Positions 1 through 5,527 of a DNA stretch of 5,527 nucleotides are shown in pieces. This stretch comes from Burkholderiales bacterium (lineage in GTDB: Bacteria > Pseudomonadota > Gammaproteobacteria > Burkholderiales > CAIKXV01): positions 1 to 5,527 of the forward strand of contig JACMMK010000213.1 of NCBI GenBank assembly GCA_014379045.1, written 5' to 3'. The notes beneath the pieces are model-generated. The model was not told the origin of the DNA, made no database searches, and was given only the letters and a program-made list of their open reading frames with translations. Position numbers and translations under genes: made by a program. Position 1 is the stretch's first letter. Each line of letters starts with the position of its first letter.

Positions 1-172
1 AGCGCGCCGCCTGCCCGGCGATCTCGAGCGCGGCAGGCCCCGCGGCGATGAACGCGATCATCTCGCGCGGCAGCGCGGGCGCGGCGACGCTCAGATCGGT
101 GACCCACTTCCAGCCGTCGTCGAGCACCCCGACGCGCGTGCCGGCCATATCGGAGAAGGTAACCAGTTTCAT
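1..172 (-). CDS. Fumarylacetoacetate hydrolase (FAH) family protein, N-terminal part only
   Basis: Only the first 57 codons are in the window; the gene continues past position 1. The start MKLVTF, followed a few residues later by G-T-R-V-G-V-L and then a Val-Thr-Asp-Leu segment, is the typical opening of FAH-family proteins, which begin with a small beta-rich domain before the metal-binding catalytic domain. Family members hydrolyse, hydrate or decarboxylate beta-diketo or 2-oxo acids in aromatic and amino acid breakdown. The metal ligands lie in the missing part, so the reaction cannot be named. The ATG at 172 is supported by an AAAGGA-type Shine-Dalgarno (AGGA at 181-184) with 8 nt spacing. 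It lies 56 nt downstream of the permease gene on the same strand, so co-transcription is plausible. The family call rests on a short N-terminus; another enzyme sharing this opening is the main alternative. Confidence 0.72.
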   Translation of the reverse strand, partial: MKLVTFSDMAGTRVGVLDDGWKWVTDLSVAAPALPREMIAFIAAGPAALEIAGQAAR

Positions 173-199
173 CGTGCTGATCCTTTACGCTGGAATGAT

Positions 200-214
200 T
201 CGCCGGTGCGGCGA
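200..214 (-). repeat. Short stem-loop between permease and FAH genes
   Basis: TCGCCG (200-205) and CGGCGA (209-214) are perfect inverted repeats around a 3-nt loop. No T-run follows on the minus strand, so this is not a canonical intrinsic terminator. In a GC-rich genome a 6-bp stem can arise by chance. At most it might stabilise or attenuate a permease-hydrolase transcript. Confidence 0.2.
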
Positions 215-228
215 GGCGGTCCGAACGG

Positions 229-1605
229 TCAGGCGAGCGCGCGCTGGTTCGCCGAGCGCGCCCACAGATACACCGGAATGCCTGCGAGCAGCACGCCGAC
301 CGCGGCAAGCCCGTTCAGTTTCGCGTAACTGACGCCGGACCAGATCATGAACGCACAGAACACGCAGAACAGCGCGGGCACGACCGGATACAGATGCACC
401 GCATATGAGTCGACCGGCCGCCCGTCGCGCGAGCGGAAGATGAACAGGGCGATGCCGTTCAGCAGCATGAAACTCCAGAACACCGGGGCGGTGTACTCGA
501 CCAGCACCTTGAAGCCGTCCTGCTGCAAGGCCCCGAAGCAGACCAGAATCAACGCGAGGATCGTCTGCACCAGGATCGCGTTGGCCGGCGTGTTGCGCAC
601 GTCACTCCACTGACCCATGAACCCGAAGATCCGGAAGTCGCGACCGAGCGCATAGTTGGTACGCGCGCCGGTGAAGATCGTCGCGTTCAGGGTCGTGCCG
701 ATCTCGGTCAGGATCACGAAGGTGATCAGCAGCGCCCCGGTGGTGCCCGCCACCGCCTTCATCATGTCGGTGCCCACTGCCCGGCTCGCGCGCACCCCGT
801 CGATGCCCAGCACGTTCACGTAGGCGAGGTTGAGCAACAGGTAGATCGCCGTCACTATGAACAACCCCAGCAGGAACACCCGCACCATGTTGCGTTGCGG
901 ATTCTTCAGTTCCCCCGACAGGTAGACCGTCTCGTTCCAGCCGCCGTAGGTCAGCATCACGAACACGAACGCCTGCCCGATCGCCGCATCCATCGGATCG
1001 AACGGCTTCGACAGCCGGGGAACCTCACCGGTCGGCGTCATCGTCAGCCCAAGTACGATGATCACCGAGAACGCGATCACCAGCGTCACCGTCAACACGT
1101 TCTGCAGACGCGTGCTCTGGCGCGTGCCGAGATAGTTTATCAGCGACAACGTCACGATCAGGATCATCGCCCACGCCGCGTCGCTGTAAGTGCCGAGGTT
1201 GGCCCAGCCGAAACCGTCGAACTGGCCCAGGCGCGACATGTACTGACCGAACAGGAAGCCGATCGCCGCGATGATGCCCGCCTGGATCACGGTGAGCCGC
1301 CCCCACGCGAACAGGAACCCGAGCCCCGGCCCATAGGCGCGCGTGAGGAAATTGTATTCGCCGCCTGCGTCGGGATGGCGGCCGGCGAGCTCGGCATAGC
1401 AGAGCACGCCGAGCAGTGACACCAGACCGCCGACGACCCAGAGCGCGATGTACCAGCCGACGCTAGGCGAATTGATCGCGACGAGCCAGGGTGTGCCGAA
1501 GATGCCGACCCCGATCACCATTCCCACCATCAACGCGGTCGCGTCGAACACCGACAGCGAACGCGCCGGTACTGCCGAGCCTGGAACCTGTGTCGTCTGT
1601 GCCAT
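229..1605 (-). CDS. APC-superfamily amino acid permease (LAT-like)
   Basis: A complete 458-residue inner-membrane transporter, the usual length for the amino acid-polyamine-organocation superfamily. About twelve hydrophobic helices can be read, roughly at residues 19-42, 50-72, 93-118, 143-160, 168-187, 206-228, 241-264, 288-312, 341-360, 368-390, 404-424 and 431-449. Helix 1 carries the glycine-rich unwound motif GVGIFGTP (32-39), which in this fold contacts the substrate amino and carboxyl groups. YAELAGRHPDAGGEY (70-84) is the conserved helix 2-3 loop. YGGWN (220-224) followed by GELKNPQRN (231-239) is the helix 6 region seen in LAT-type and related bacterial permeases. It probably imports or exchanges amino acids, but the substrate cannot be read from sequence. 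The ATG at 1605 suits the topology; its ribosome-binding site is weak (AGG only 2 nt away, GGAAGG 13 nt away). The FAH-family gene lies just downstream. Confidence 0.88.
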   Translation of the reverse strand: MAQTTQVPGSAVPARSLSVFDATALMVGMVIGVGIFGTPWLVAINSPSVGWYIALWVVGGLVSLLGVLCYAELAGRHPDAGGEYNFLTRAYGPGLGFLFAWGRLTVIQAGIIAAIGFLFGQYMSRLGQFDGFGWANLGTYSDAAWAMILIVTLSLINYLGTRQSTRLQNVLTVTLVIAFSVIIVLGLTMTPTGEVPRLSKPFDPMDAAIGQAFVFVMLTYGGWNETVYLSGELKNPQRNMVRVFLLGLFIVTAIYLLLNLAYVNVLGIDGVRASRAVGTDMMKAVAGTTGALLITFVILTEIGTTLNATIFTGARTNYALGRDFRIFGFMGQWSDVRNTPANAILVQTILALILVCFGALQQDGFKVLVEYTAPVFWSFMLLNGIALFIFRSRDGRPVDSYAVHLYPVVPALFCVFCAFMIWSGVSYAKLNGLAAVGVLLAGIPVYLWARSANQRALA

Positions 1606-1640
1606 CGCCTATCTGTCGCCTTCCGGTCAAGTGCCGTGGA

Positions 1641-1649
1641 ATTTATCTA
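1641..1649 (-). promoter_or_regulatory. Possible -10-like AT patch upstream of the permease
   Basis: On the minus strand this reads TAGATAAAT, the only notably AT-rich patch in the 214-nt gap before the permease (1606-1819), and it lies 35 nt upstream of the ATG. No convincing -35 element was found at 16-18 nt spacing, so this is only a candidate. The rest of the gap holds two hairpins, listed separately, and no gene that I can support. Confidence 0.18.
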
Positions 1650-1752
1650 CTGTCGTGAACGATGCCGCCTGCAGTGCGGTGCCGCGTCGTCCGAGGTCCA
1701 ACCCGCGATGGTATCGCCTCGCACCATGACCGCGCCAACCCATGACGCGCTG

Positions 1753-1775
1753 GCGTTCGAGGCAGCGTCGAACGC
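1753..1775. repeat. Perfect 8-bp inverted repeat between methyltransferase and permease genes
   Basis: GCGTTCGA (1753-1760) and TCGAACGC (1768-1775) are perfect inverted repeats with a 7-nt spacer. There is no T-run beyond it in either direction. It could be a second RNA hairpin protecting the 3' end of the methyltransferase message, or a regulator-binding site upstream of the permease (148 nt from its ATG). Which of these it is cannot be decided from sequence. Confidence 0.3.
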
Positions 1776-1796
1776 GTGCAGCGAATCCCGCACGTG

Positions 1797-1822
1797 TGAC
1801 CGGCTGCCAGCGCGGCCGGTCA
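1797..1822 (-). terminator. Hairpin overlapping the stop codon of the second methyltransferase gene; non-canonical terminator candidate
   Basis: TGACCGGC (1797-1804) and GCCGGTCA (1815-1822) form a perfect 8-bp stem. Two more G-C pairs inside it (1806-1807 with 1812-1813), after one mismatch on the minus strand, leave a 4-nt loop. The TGA stop codon (1822-1820) is the outer end of the stem. A strong hairpin at the end of a gene suggests transcript termination or 3'-end protection. No U-tract follows on the minus strand, so it is not a standard intrinsic terminator; Rho-dependent termination or simple RNA stabilisation are alternatives. Confidence 0.33.
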
Positions 1823-2746
1823 AGGCTTCTTCTGCGTACGCACCGCGCTCCAGGGCGCCGTCGACGGCGTTGCGTTGTCGCCGTTCATCATGCGCACCGT
1901 GCCGGTGATGCGCTCGCCCGCGACACGCCCGGCGTACTCGTGACGGATGCGCAGACCGCCCGCGTCGCCGATCACCGTGAAGGCGATCTCTTCGCCGCGC
2001 AGCCGCGCATCCTGCAGCCAGTAGGGTTCGTTGTCGATGCGCACCGGGCCGCTGATCACCTGGAATTGCTGGCGCAGTTCGATCGTGAACGCGGGCGCGG
2101 CGGGGCCCACGGTCTGCTTCCATGCCCAGTTGCCCTCGACTTTCGCCGGCACGATCCACAGATAGATGCGGGTCCAGCCGCGATCGGCACGTGCGTCGGG
2201 TTGCCACTCGGCCATGTCGAAGTCGTGCGAGACCACGCGCGTGCCGGGACGCAGTTCGTTCAGGATTCGCGGACGCAACTTCAGGTTGACCGTCGGCAGC
2301 AGATACATCGTGAGCACCGTTGCCTTGGCGATGTCGGTGTCGAAGAGGTCGCGCTGATAGAACGTCGCCCGATCGGCGACCCCTTCCTTTTCGGCGTTGC
2401 GCAGCGACAGCTTCCAGCGCTCGCCGTTCAGCTCGACGCCGAAGCCGGTCGCACCGAACTGCTTGGCCGCGGTGATCACGATACGGCCGTCGCCGGAGCC
2501 GAGGTCGATCAGATAGTCTTTCGGTCCGACATTGGCCATGCGCAGCATGCGGTCGACGGTTTCGTCACCGGTGGGCACGTACGGCACATCGAGCGGACGA
2601 TCCTGCGCAAAGGCGGGCCTGACCGTGCACGCCGCACCGGCAAACAACGCGCCCAGCAGGTGACGACGCGCATTCGGAACCCGCACCAGAAGTGCTTCCC
2701 GCCTCGCGTCTGCGTTCATTGCGCGACCCGGTACCCGCTGCATCAT
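1820..2746 (-). CDS. Exported aKMT/FAM173-like SAM-dependent methyltransferase, second tandem copy
   Basis: The 308-residue product has three parts. Residues 1-47 look like a signal peptide: an arginine-rich start with a twin-arginine-like ARRHLLG (26-32), a hydrophobic stretch, and a likely cleavage after AFA (45-47). Residues 53-185 form a class I methyltransferase core with VPYVPT (54-59), SAM-binding motif I DLGSGDGR (81-88), the acidic beta-2 residue E105 in GVELN, TMYLLP (146-151), and VVSHDF (171-176) followed by W-x-P-D. This pattern matches, from memory, archaeal aKMT and FAM173 protein-lysine methyltransferases, so a protein-lysine substrate is inferred. Residues 205-286 form an unassigned beta-rich C-terminal domain. 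The chosen ATG has GGAG 9 nt upstream, 14 nt after the stop of the paralogous gene, so both are likely on one transcript. Starts at the adjacent ATG (2743) or at 2719 would also retain the signal peptide. The exact substrate and the cellular location are unproven. Confidence 0.8.
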   Translation of the reverse strand: MMQRVPGRAMNADARREALLVRVPNARRHLLGALFAGAACTVRPAFAQDRPLDVPYVPTGDETVDRMLRMANVGPKDYLIDLGSGDGRIVITAAKQFGATGFGVELNGERWKLSLRNAEKEGVADRATFYQRDLFDTDIAKATVLTMYLLPTVNLKLRPRILNELRPGTRVVSHDFDMAEWQPDARADRGWTRIYLWIVPAKVEGNWAWKQTVGPAAPAFTIELRQQFQVISGPVRIDNEPYWLQDARLRGEEIAFTVIGDAGGLRIRHEYAGRVAGERITGTVRMMNGDNATPSTAPWSAVRTQKKP

Positions 2747-2755
2747 TGCCTCTGT

Positions 2756-2760
2756 CTCCC
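2756..2760 (-). promoter_or_regulatory. Ribosome-binding site that fixes the start of the second methyltransferase
   Basis: The minus strand reads GGGAG in the 14-nt space between the two methyltransferase genes, with 9 nt to the ATG at 2746. It favours this start over the in-frame extension that runs back into the upstream gene, and suggests re-initiation within one operon. Confidence 0.55.
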
Positions 2761-3720
2761 TCAGTTCCTGCGAAGTCCATCGACGGGCGCCTCGACACGA
2801 AGCGCGCGCGTCTGCGACGCACTGTTCGCGGCGGTCGGCCCGGCGCGGGTACCACGGGCGCCTGACGTCGTCCACAGGCCGACCAGTTCGCCCGCGATCG
2901 AGCGCCCGTCGAACGCGTGGCGCACGCGTCCCCCTGCGGCGTCGATCATCGCACTGAATGCGACCCGGTCGCCCGCCAGCGTGGCGGCGTCGAGCTTAGC
3001 GCTGCGCCCGCCGATGGTGAGCGTTCCGGTCAGGCGCTGGAACTGTTGGCGCAGGTCGAGCCGATAGCGCCCGGACGCGGTACCGTCGCCGTACGCGCCT
3101 TCCCACACACCGTTGACGAACGCAGGAACCACCCACAGGTAGAGCGTGCTGTGCGCAGGCCCGTACGATTTCTCGGGCACCGGTACCGTCACCTGCGCAT
3201 CGGGCTTCCAGTCGCCCAGCCCGAAGTCGTGCGACACGATACGCGTGCCTGCCCTCAACTGGGTGGCGAGGCGCGGGCGCAGCGCGAGGTTGATGTGCGG
3301 CAGCAGATACATCGTAATCACGGTGGCCGCAGAGAGATCGGTCTCGAAAAGATCCTGCCGCGAGAACTGCGCGCGGGCCGCGACGCCGAAGCGCTTTGCT
3401 TCGTCGTTACTCAACTTGACCAGGTCCCCGTCCAGATCGACCCCGATCCCGCGTGCACCCCGGGTACGCGCGGCTTCGATCACGACGCGCCCGTCACCCG
3501 AGCCGAGATCGATCACGAAGTCGCGCTCGCCGACCTGCGCGAGTTCGAGCATCGCCTGCACCACCGGCCAGGGCGTCGGCACATACGGCACACGGGTCGT
3601 GGACGCCTCCTCCGCCGTCTGCGCACCCGCGTGCAGCGCAGGCGTCAGCAGGCCCGCCAGGCACCACCCCATCACCGACCTACGCAACTCGCCGCTGACG
3701 CTCAATCCGGTCTCGACCAT
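2761..3720 (-). CDS. Exported aKMT/FAM173-like SAM-dependent methyltransferase, first tandem copy
   Basis: A 319-residue protein, a paralogue of the next gene downstream; an ungapped hand alignment of the catalytic cores gives roughly 58% identity over about 133 residues. Residues 1-33 resemble a signal peptide: ELRRSVMG (11-18), then a hydrophobic stretch and a likely cleavage after HAGA (30-33). The core has VPYVPT (44-49), motif I DLGSGDGR (71-78), D95 in GVDLD as the likely ribose-binding acid, TMYLLP (136-141), IVSHDF (161-166) and WKPD (171-174). Residues 203-283 form a beta-rich domain like that of the paralogue, including LRQQFQRLTG (223-232), followed by a 35-residue low-complexity tail. 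SAM-dependent methylation, perhaps of protein lysines, is inferred from the family. The ATG at 3720 was chosen because it completes the signal peptide; its Shine-Dalgarno is weak (ACGGGG at 11 nt). M17 (3672) is an alternative that would lose the arginine pair. It is the first gene after a terminator and a plausible promoter. Confidence 0.8.
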   Translation of the reverse strand: MVETGLSVSGELRRSVMGWCLAGLLTPALHAGAQTAEEASTTRVPYVPTPWPVVQAMLELAQVGERDFVIDLGSGDGRVVIEAARTRGARGIGVDLDGDLVKLSNDEAKRFGVAARAQFSRQDLFETDLSAATVITMYLLPHINLALRPRLATQLRAGTRIVSHDFGLGDWKPDAQVTVPVPEKSYGPAHSTLYLWVVPAFVNGVWEGAYGDGTASGRYRLDLRQQFQRLTGTLTIGGRSAKLDAATLAGDRVAFSAMIDAAGGRVRHAFDGRSIAGELVGLWTTSGARGTRAGPTAANSASQTRALRVEAPVDGLRRN

Positions 3721-3739
3721 GCCCCTGCACGCCCCGTCT

Positions 3740-3751
3740 GGCGAATTCGCC
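3740..3751. promoter_or_regulatory. Perfect 12-bp palindrome near the predicted start of the methyltransferase transcript
   Basis: GGCGAATTCGCC is perfectly self-complementary and lies 7-18 nt downstream of the predicted -10 box, at the expected transcription start and 20 nt before the ATG. That is a typical repressor-operator position. No regulator gene is in view, and a chance palindrome is possible. Confidence 0.33.
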
Positions 3752-3757
3752 CAGGCG

Positions 3758-3786
3758 AGTGTATGTCGTGCGACTGGCGCACGCAA
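3758..3786 (-). promoter_or_regulatory. Candidate sigma-70 promoter for the methyltransferase pair
   Basis: The minus strand has TTGCGT (3786-3781) as a -35-like box, exactly 17 nt, then TACACT (3763-3758) as a -10-like box. These match 3 of 6 and 4 of 6 consensus positions. The expected start is near 3751, giving a leader of about 30 nt. The -35 abuts the T-run of the upstream terminator. Its position between a terminator and the first gene of a pair adds support, but the boxes are only moderate. Confidence 0.42.
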
Positions 3787-3811
3787 AAAAAAGCCCGCCG
3801 AAGCGGGCTTT
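3785..3811 (-). terminator. Rho-independent terminator of the symporter gene
   Basis: On the minus strand AAAGCCCGC (3811-3803) pairs perfectly with GCGGGCTTT (3798-3790) around a TTCG tetraloop closed by C-G, an unusually stable loop. The run of T continues to 3785, eight T in all counting those inside the stem. It begins 26 nt after the TAG stop of the symporter gene and separates it from the methyltransferase pair. Confidence 0.93.
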
Positions 3812-3836
3812 GAACTGCTGCGTTCAGTAGCCGCCG

Positions 3837-5527
3837 CTAGGCACCCGCGCGCTCGGCCTCGTTGCCGAGCACCGGGTAGCGCACATGCTCGACCAGTTCC
3901 TGCACCTTGCGGTCAGGGGCGGGCGTCAGCAGCGACACTATGACCAGCGTCAACATCCCCGCAGGCATGCCGAAGATACCGGCCGAGATCGGTGCAATGC
4001 CGAACCACAGGTCCATCTTCCATCCAGTCATCGCGGTGAAGAACGGGTAAGTGCCGACCTGATAGAACAGACAGATGCCCAGACCCACCAACATGCCCGC
4101 GATCGCGCCGGCCTTGTTCGCGCGCTTCCAGAACACGCCGAGTACCAGCGCAGGAAAGAACGCCGAGGCTGCGATCGAGAACGCCGCCCCGACCAGGAAC
4201 AGGATATCTCCCGGATTGAGCGAGGTCACCCAGGCCGCGATCACCGCGACCACCAGCAACAAGCCCTTGGCCACGGCCAGACGGCGGGGTGCCGAGGCGT
4301 TCGGATCGATCATCTTGTAGTAGAGATCGTGCGACAGGGCGTTGGCGATGGTGAGCAGCAGGCCGTCGGCCGTCGATAGCGCCGCTGCCAACCCTCCCGC
4401 CGCAACCAGCCCGGAGATCACGTACGGCAAGCCGACGATCTCGGGCGTCGCAAGCACGATCACGTCCTGGCCGAGCGTGATCTCCGCCAACTGCACGATG
4501 CCGTCCATGTTGACGTCGACCACCGAGAGCAGTCTCGGATCGACCTTGGTCCAGGCCGCCACCCACGCGGGCAGATCGGAAAAATTGTCACCGACGAGCA
4601 GCGTGTAGATGTCGAACTTCGCAAGGACCGCCAGCGCTGGCGCGGTGAAATAGAGCAGGAAGATGAAGAACAGCGACCAGAACACCGACCTGCGTGCCTC
4701 TTTCACCGAAGGCGTCGTGTAGTAGCGCATCAGGATGTGCGGCAATGCCGCGGTGCCGACCATCAGGCAGAACACGAGCGCGAGAAAATTGAGCCGCGCG
4801 GTGTTGCGCGCTTCTTCAGTCGCCCCCGGGACCGGTGTCGCGTGCGGCCTGGGAGGTGCCGCGCGCGCGACGTTGGCATTGCGCGCGGCAGTCCACGCCG
4901 TGCGCGCCGCATCCGCGCTCGCCGGATAGGCTGCGAGTGCCTTGTCGGCAGCGGCGACCTGATCTTCCGGCGCGTTCGCCGCCTTCAGGTCAGACACCTT
5001 CTTGGCGAGGTCGGCCCGGCCCGTCTCCCACGATCCGGGGAGCGCCTTGATGCGCGCATCGAACCCCGCCGCGCGCTCGCGAAAGATGTTGCGGACTTCG
5101 ATTTCCTTCGGGTCGGCGGTGAGTTGCTTCTCCCGCTCGGTCACCTTCGCCAACACGGTGCCATAGGCCGCCTGCGGCACGGGAATGCCGATGTGCTTGT
5201 ACGACAGCATCACGACCGGAATCATGTAGGCGACGATCAGGATGATGTACTGCGCGACCTGGGTCCAGGTCACTGCCCGCATGCCGCCCAGGAAGGAACA
5301 GACCAGAATGCCGAGCAGACCGACGAACACACCGACGCCGAACTCGAGGCCGGTGAACCGGCTGGTGATCAGCCCCACACCGTAGATCTGCGCGACCACG
5401 TACACGAACGATGCGAGGATCGCCGCGAGGATGCCGATCGAGCGCACGATGTTGCCGCCATAGCGCTCGCCGAGAAAATCGGGAATCGTGAACTGCCCGA
5501 ACTTGCGCAGGTAGGGCGCCAGAAACA
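3837..5527 (-). CDS. Na+/solute symporter (SSS family, VC_2705-like large form), 5' end missing
   Basis: At least 562 C-terminal residues are visible and the frame stays open to the window edge. The first visible part, with RKFGQFTIPDFLGERYGG, is the SSS-family signature after the second or third helix, so roughly 100 residues are missing. Further landmarks (numbered in the visible fragment) are GGMRAVTWTQ (80-89), TAALPHILMRYYT (258-270) and GGLAAALSTADGLLLT (377-392), the helix carrying the Ser/Thr residues of the Na2 site. About ten hydrophobic helices can be read. It likely imports a carboxylate or similar solute with sodium at the inner membrane; ActP-type acetate carriers are relatives. 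Two oddities: an Ala/Lys/Glu-rich hydrophilic insert of about 115 residues (roughly 127-242) and an EF-hand-like loop (337-348). The VC_2705 type usually sits just downstream of a small DUF4212 partner gene, which would lie beyond the right edge. Confidence 0.9.
   Translation of the reverse strand, partial: FLAPYLRKFGQFTIPDFLGERYGGNIVRSIGILAAILASFVYVVAQIYGVGLITSRFTGLEFGVGVFVGLLGILVCSFLGGMRAVTWTQVAQYIILIVAYMIPVVMLSYKHIGIPVPQAAYGTVLAKVTEREKQLTADPKEIEVRNIFRERAAGFDARIKALPGSWETGRADLAKKVSDLKAANAPEDQVAAADKALAAYPASADAARTAWTAARNANVARAAPPRPHATPVPGATEEARNTARLNFLALVFCLMVGTAALPHILMRYYTTPSVKEARRSVFWSLFFIFLLYFTAPALAVLAKFDIYTLLVGDNFSDLPAWVAAWTKVDPRLLSVVDVNMDGIVQLAEITLGQDVIVLATPEIVGLPYVISGLVAAGGLAAALSTADGLLLTIANALSHDLYYKMIDPNASAPRRLAVAKGLLLVVAVIAAWVTSLNPGDILFLVGAAFSIAASAFFPALVLGVFWKRANKAGAIAGMLVGLGICLFYQVGTYPFFTAMTGWKMDLWFGIAPISAGIFGMPAGMLTLVIVSLLTPAPDRKVQELVEHVRYPVLGNEAERAGA

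Noticed and set aside
1620..1634. TTGACC at 1634-1629 as a -35 box for the permease
   Set aside because: A 17-nt spacer puts the -10 on the start codon with no resemblance to consensus.
2618..2638. Cys 40 of the second methyltransferase as a lipoprotein cysteine
   Set aside because: The preceding residues G-A-A lack the Leu or other large hydrophobic residue expected at -3 of a lipobox, and a better signal peptidase I site follows.
2747..2875. 43-residue N-terminal extension of the second methyltransferase
   Set aside because: It would overlap the 3' end of the upstream gene, has no signal-like sequence, and bypasses the good GGAG site just before the ATG at 2746.
1742..3067. Long plus-strand open frame (441 codons) opposite the methyltransferase genes
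   Set aside because: Its translation is rich in Arg, His and Ala with no recognisable domain or membrane segment, and it lies antisense to two clear family members. It is a GC-rich shadow frame.
3721..3786. TTG start at 3786 for the first methyltransferase
   Set aside because: It would begin in the T-run of the terminator and would place the promoter boxes inside the coding region; the ATG at 3720 gives a normal signal peptide.
2917..3943. Overlapping plus-strand frames (298 and 265 codons) across the first methyltransferase and the terminator
   Set aside because: They are antisense to a conserved gene, cross the terminator, and have low-complexity Arg/Pro/Ala-rich products.
5445..5447. GTG at 5447 as the true start of the symporter
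   Set aside because: The frame continues upstream with the family motif RKFGQFTIPDFLGERY, so the gene is truncated by the window edge rather than starting here.

Overview
The window is GC-rich, with strong G/C bias at third codon positions. It reads as ordinary chromosomal DNA from a betaproteobacterium, probably of the Burkholderiales. That placement is an inference from the type of sodium:solute symporter (a long form with an extra hydrophilic insert) and from codon usage; there is no rRNA or other taxonomic marker here. All five supportable genes lie on the minus strand, so transcription runs from high to low coordinates.

In transcription order: (1) 5527-3837 is the 3' part of a large Na+/solute symporter, VC_2705-like subfamily, with its 5' end outside the window. 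It ends at a textbook intrinsic terminator (3785-3811). (2) Directly after the terminator are a plausible sigma-70 promoter (3758-3786) and a perfect 12-bp palindrome near the expected transcription start. These precede two tandem paralogous genes, 3720-2761 and 2746-1820, 14 nt apart. Both encode a class I SAM-dependent methyltransferase core resembling archaeal aKMT and eukaryotic FAM173 protein-lysine methyltransferases. Each has an N-terminal export-type signal and an extra C-terminal beta-rich domain. (3) A 214-nt spacer with two perfect-arm hairpins follows. (4) 1605-229 is a complete 12-helix APC-superfamily amino acid permease. (5) After 56 nt, at 172-1, comes the start of a fumarylacetoacetate hydrolase-family gene that runs off the left edge.

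The two transporters and the hydrolase suggest uptake and catabolism of small organic or amino acids. The permease and hydrolase may be co-transcribed. The most unusual element is the methyltransferase pair: SAM-dependent enzymes are normally cytoplasmic, yet both copies carry a signal peptide with a twin-arginine-like motif. No RNA genes, insertion sequences, CRISPR arrays, prophage or other mobile elements were seen.
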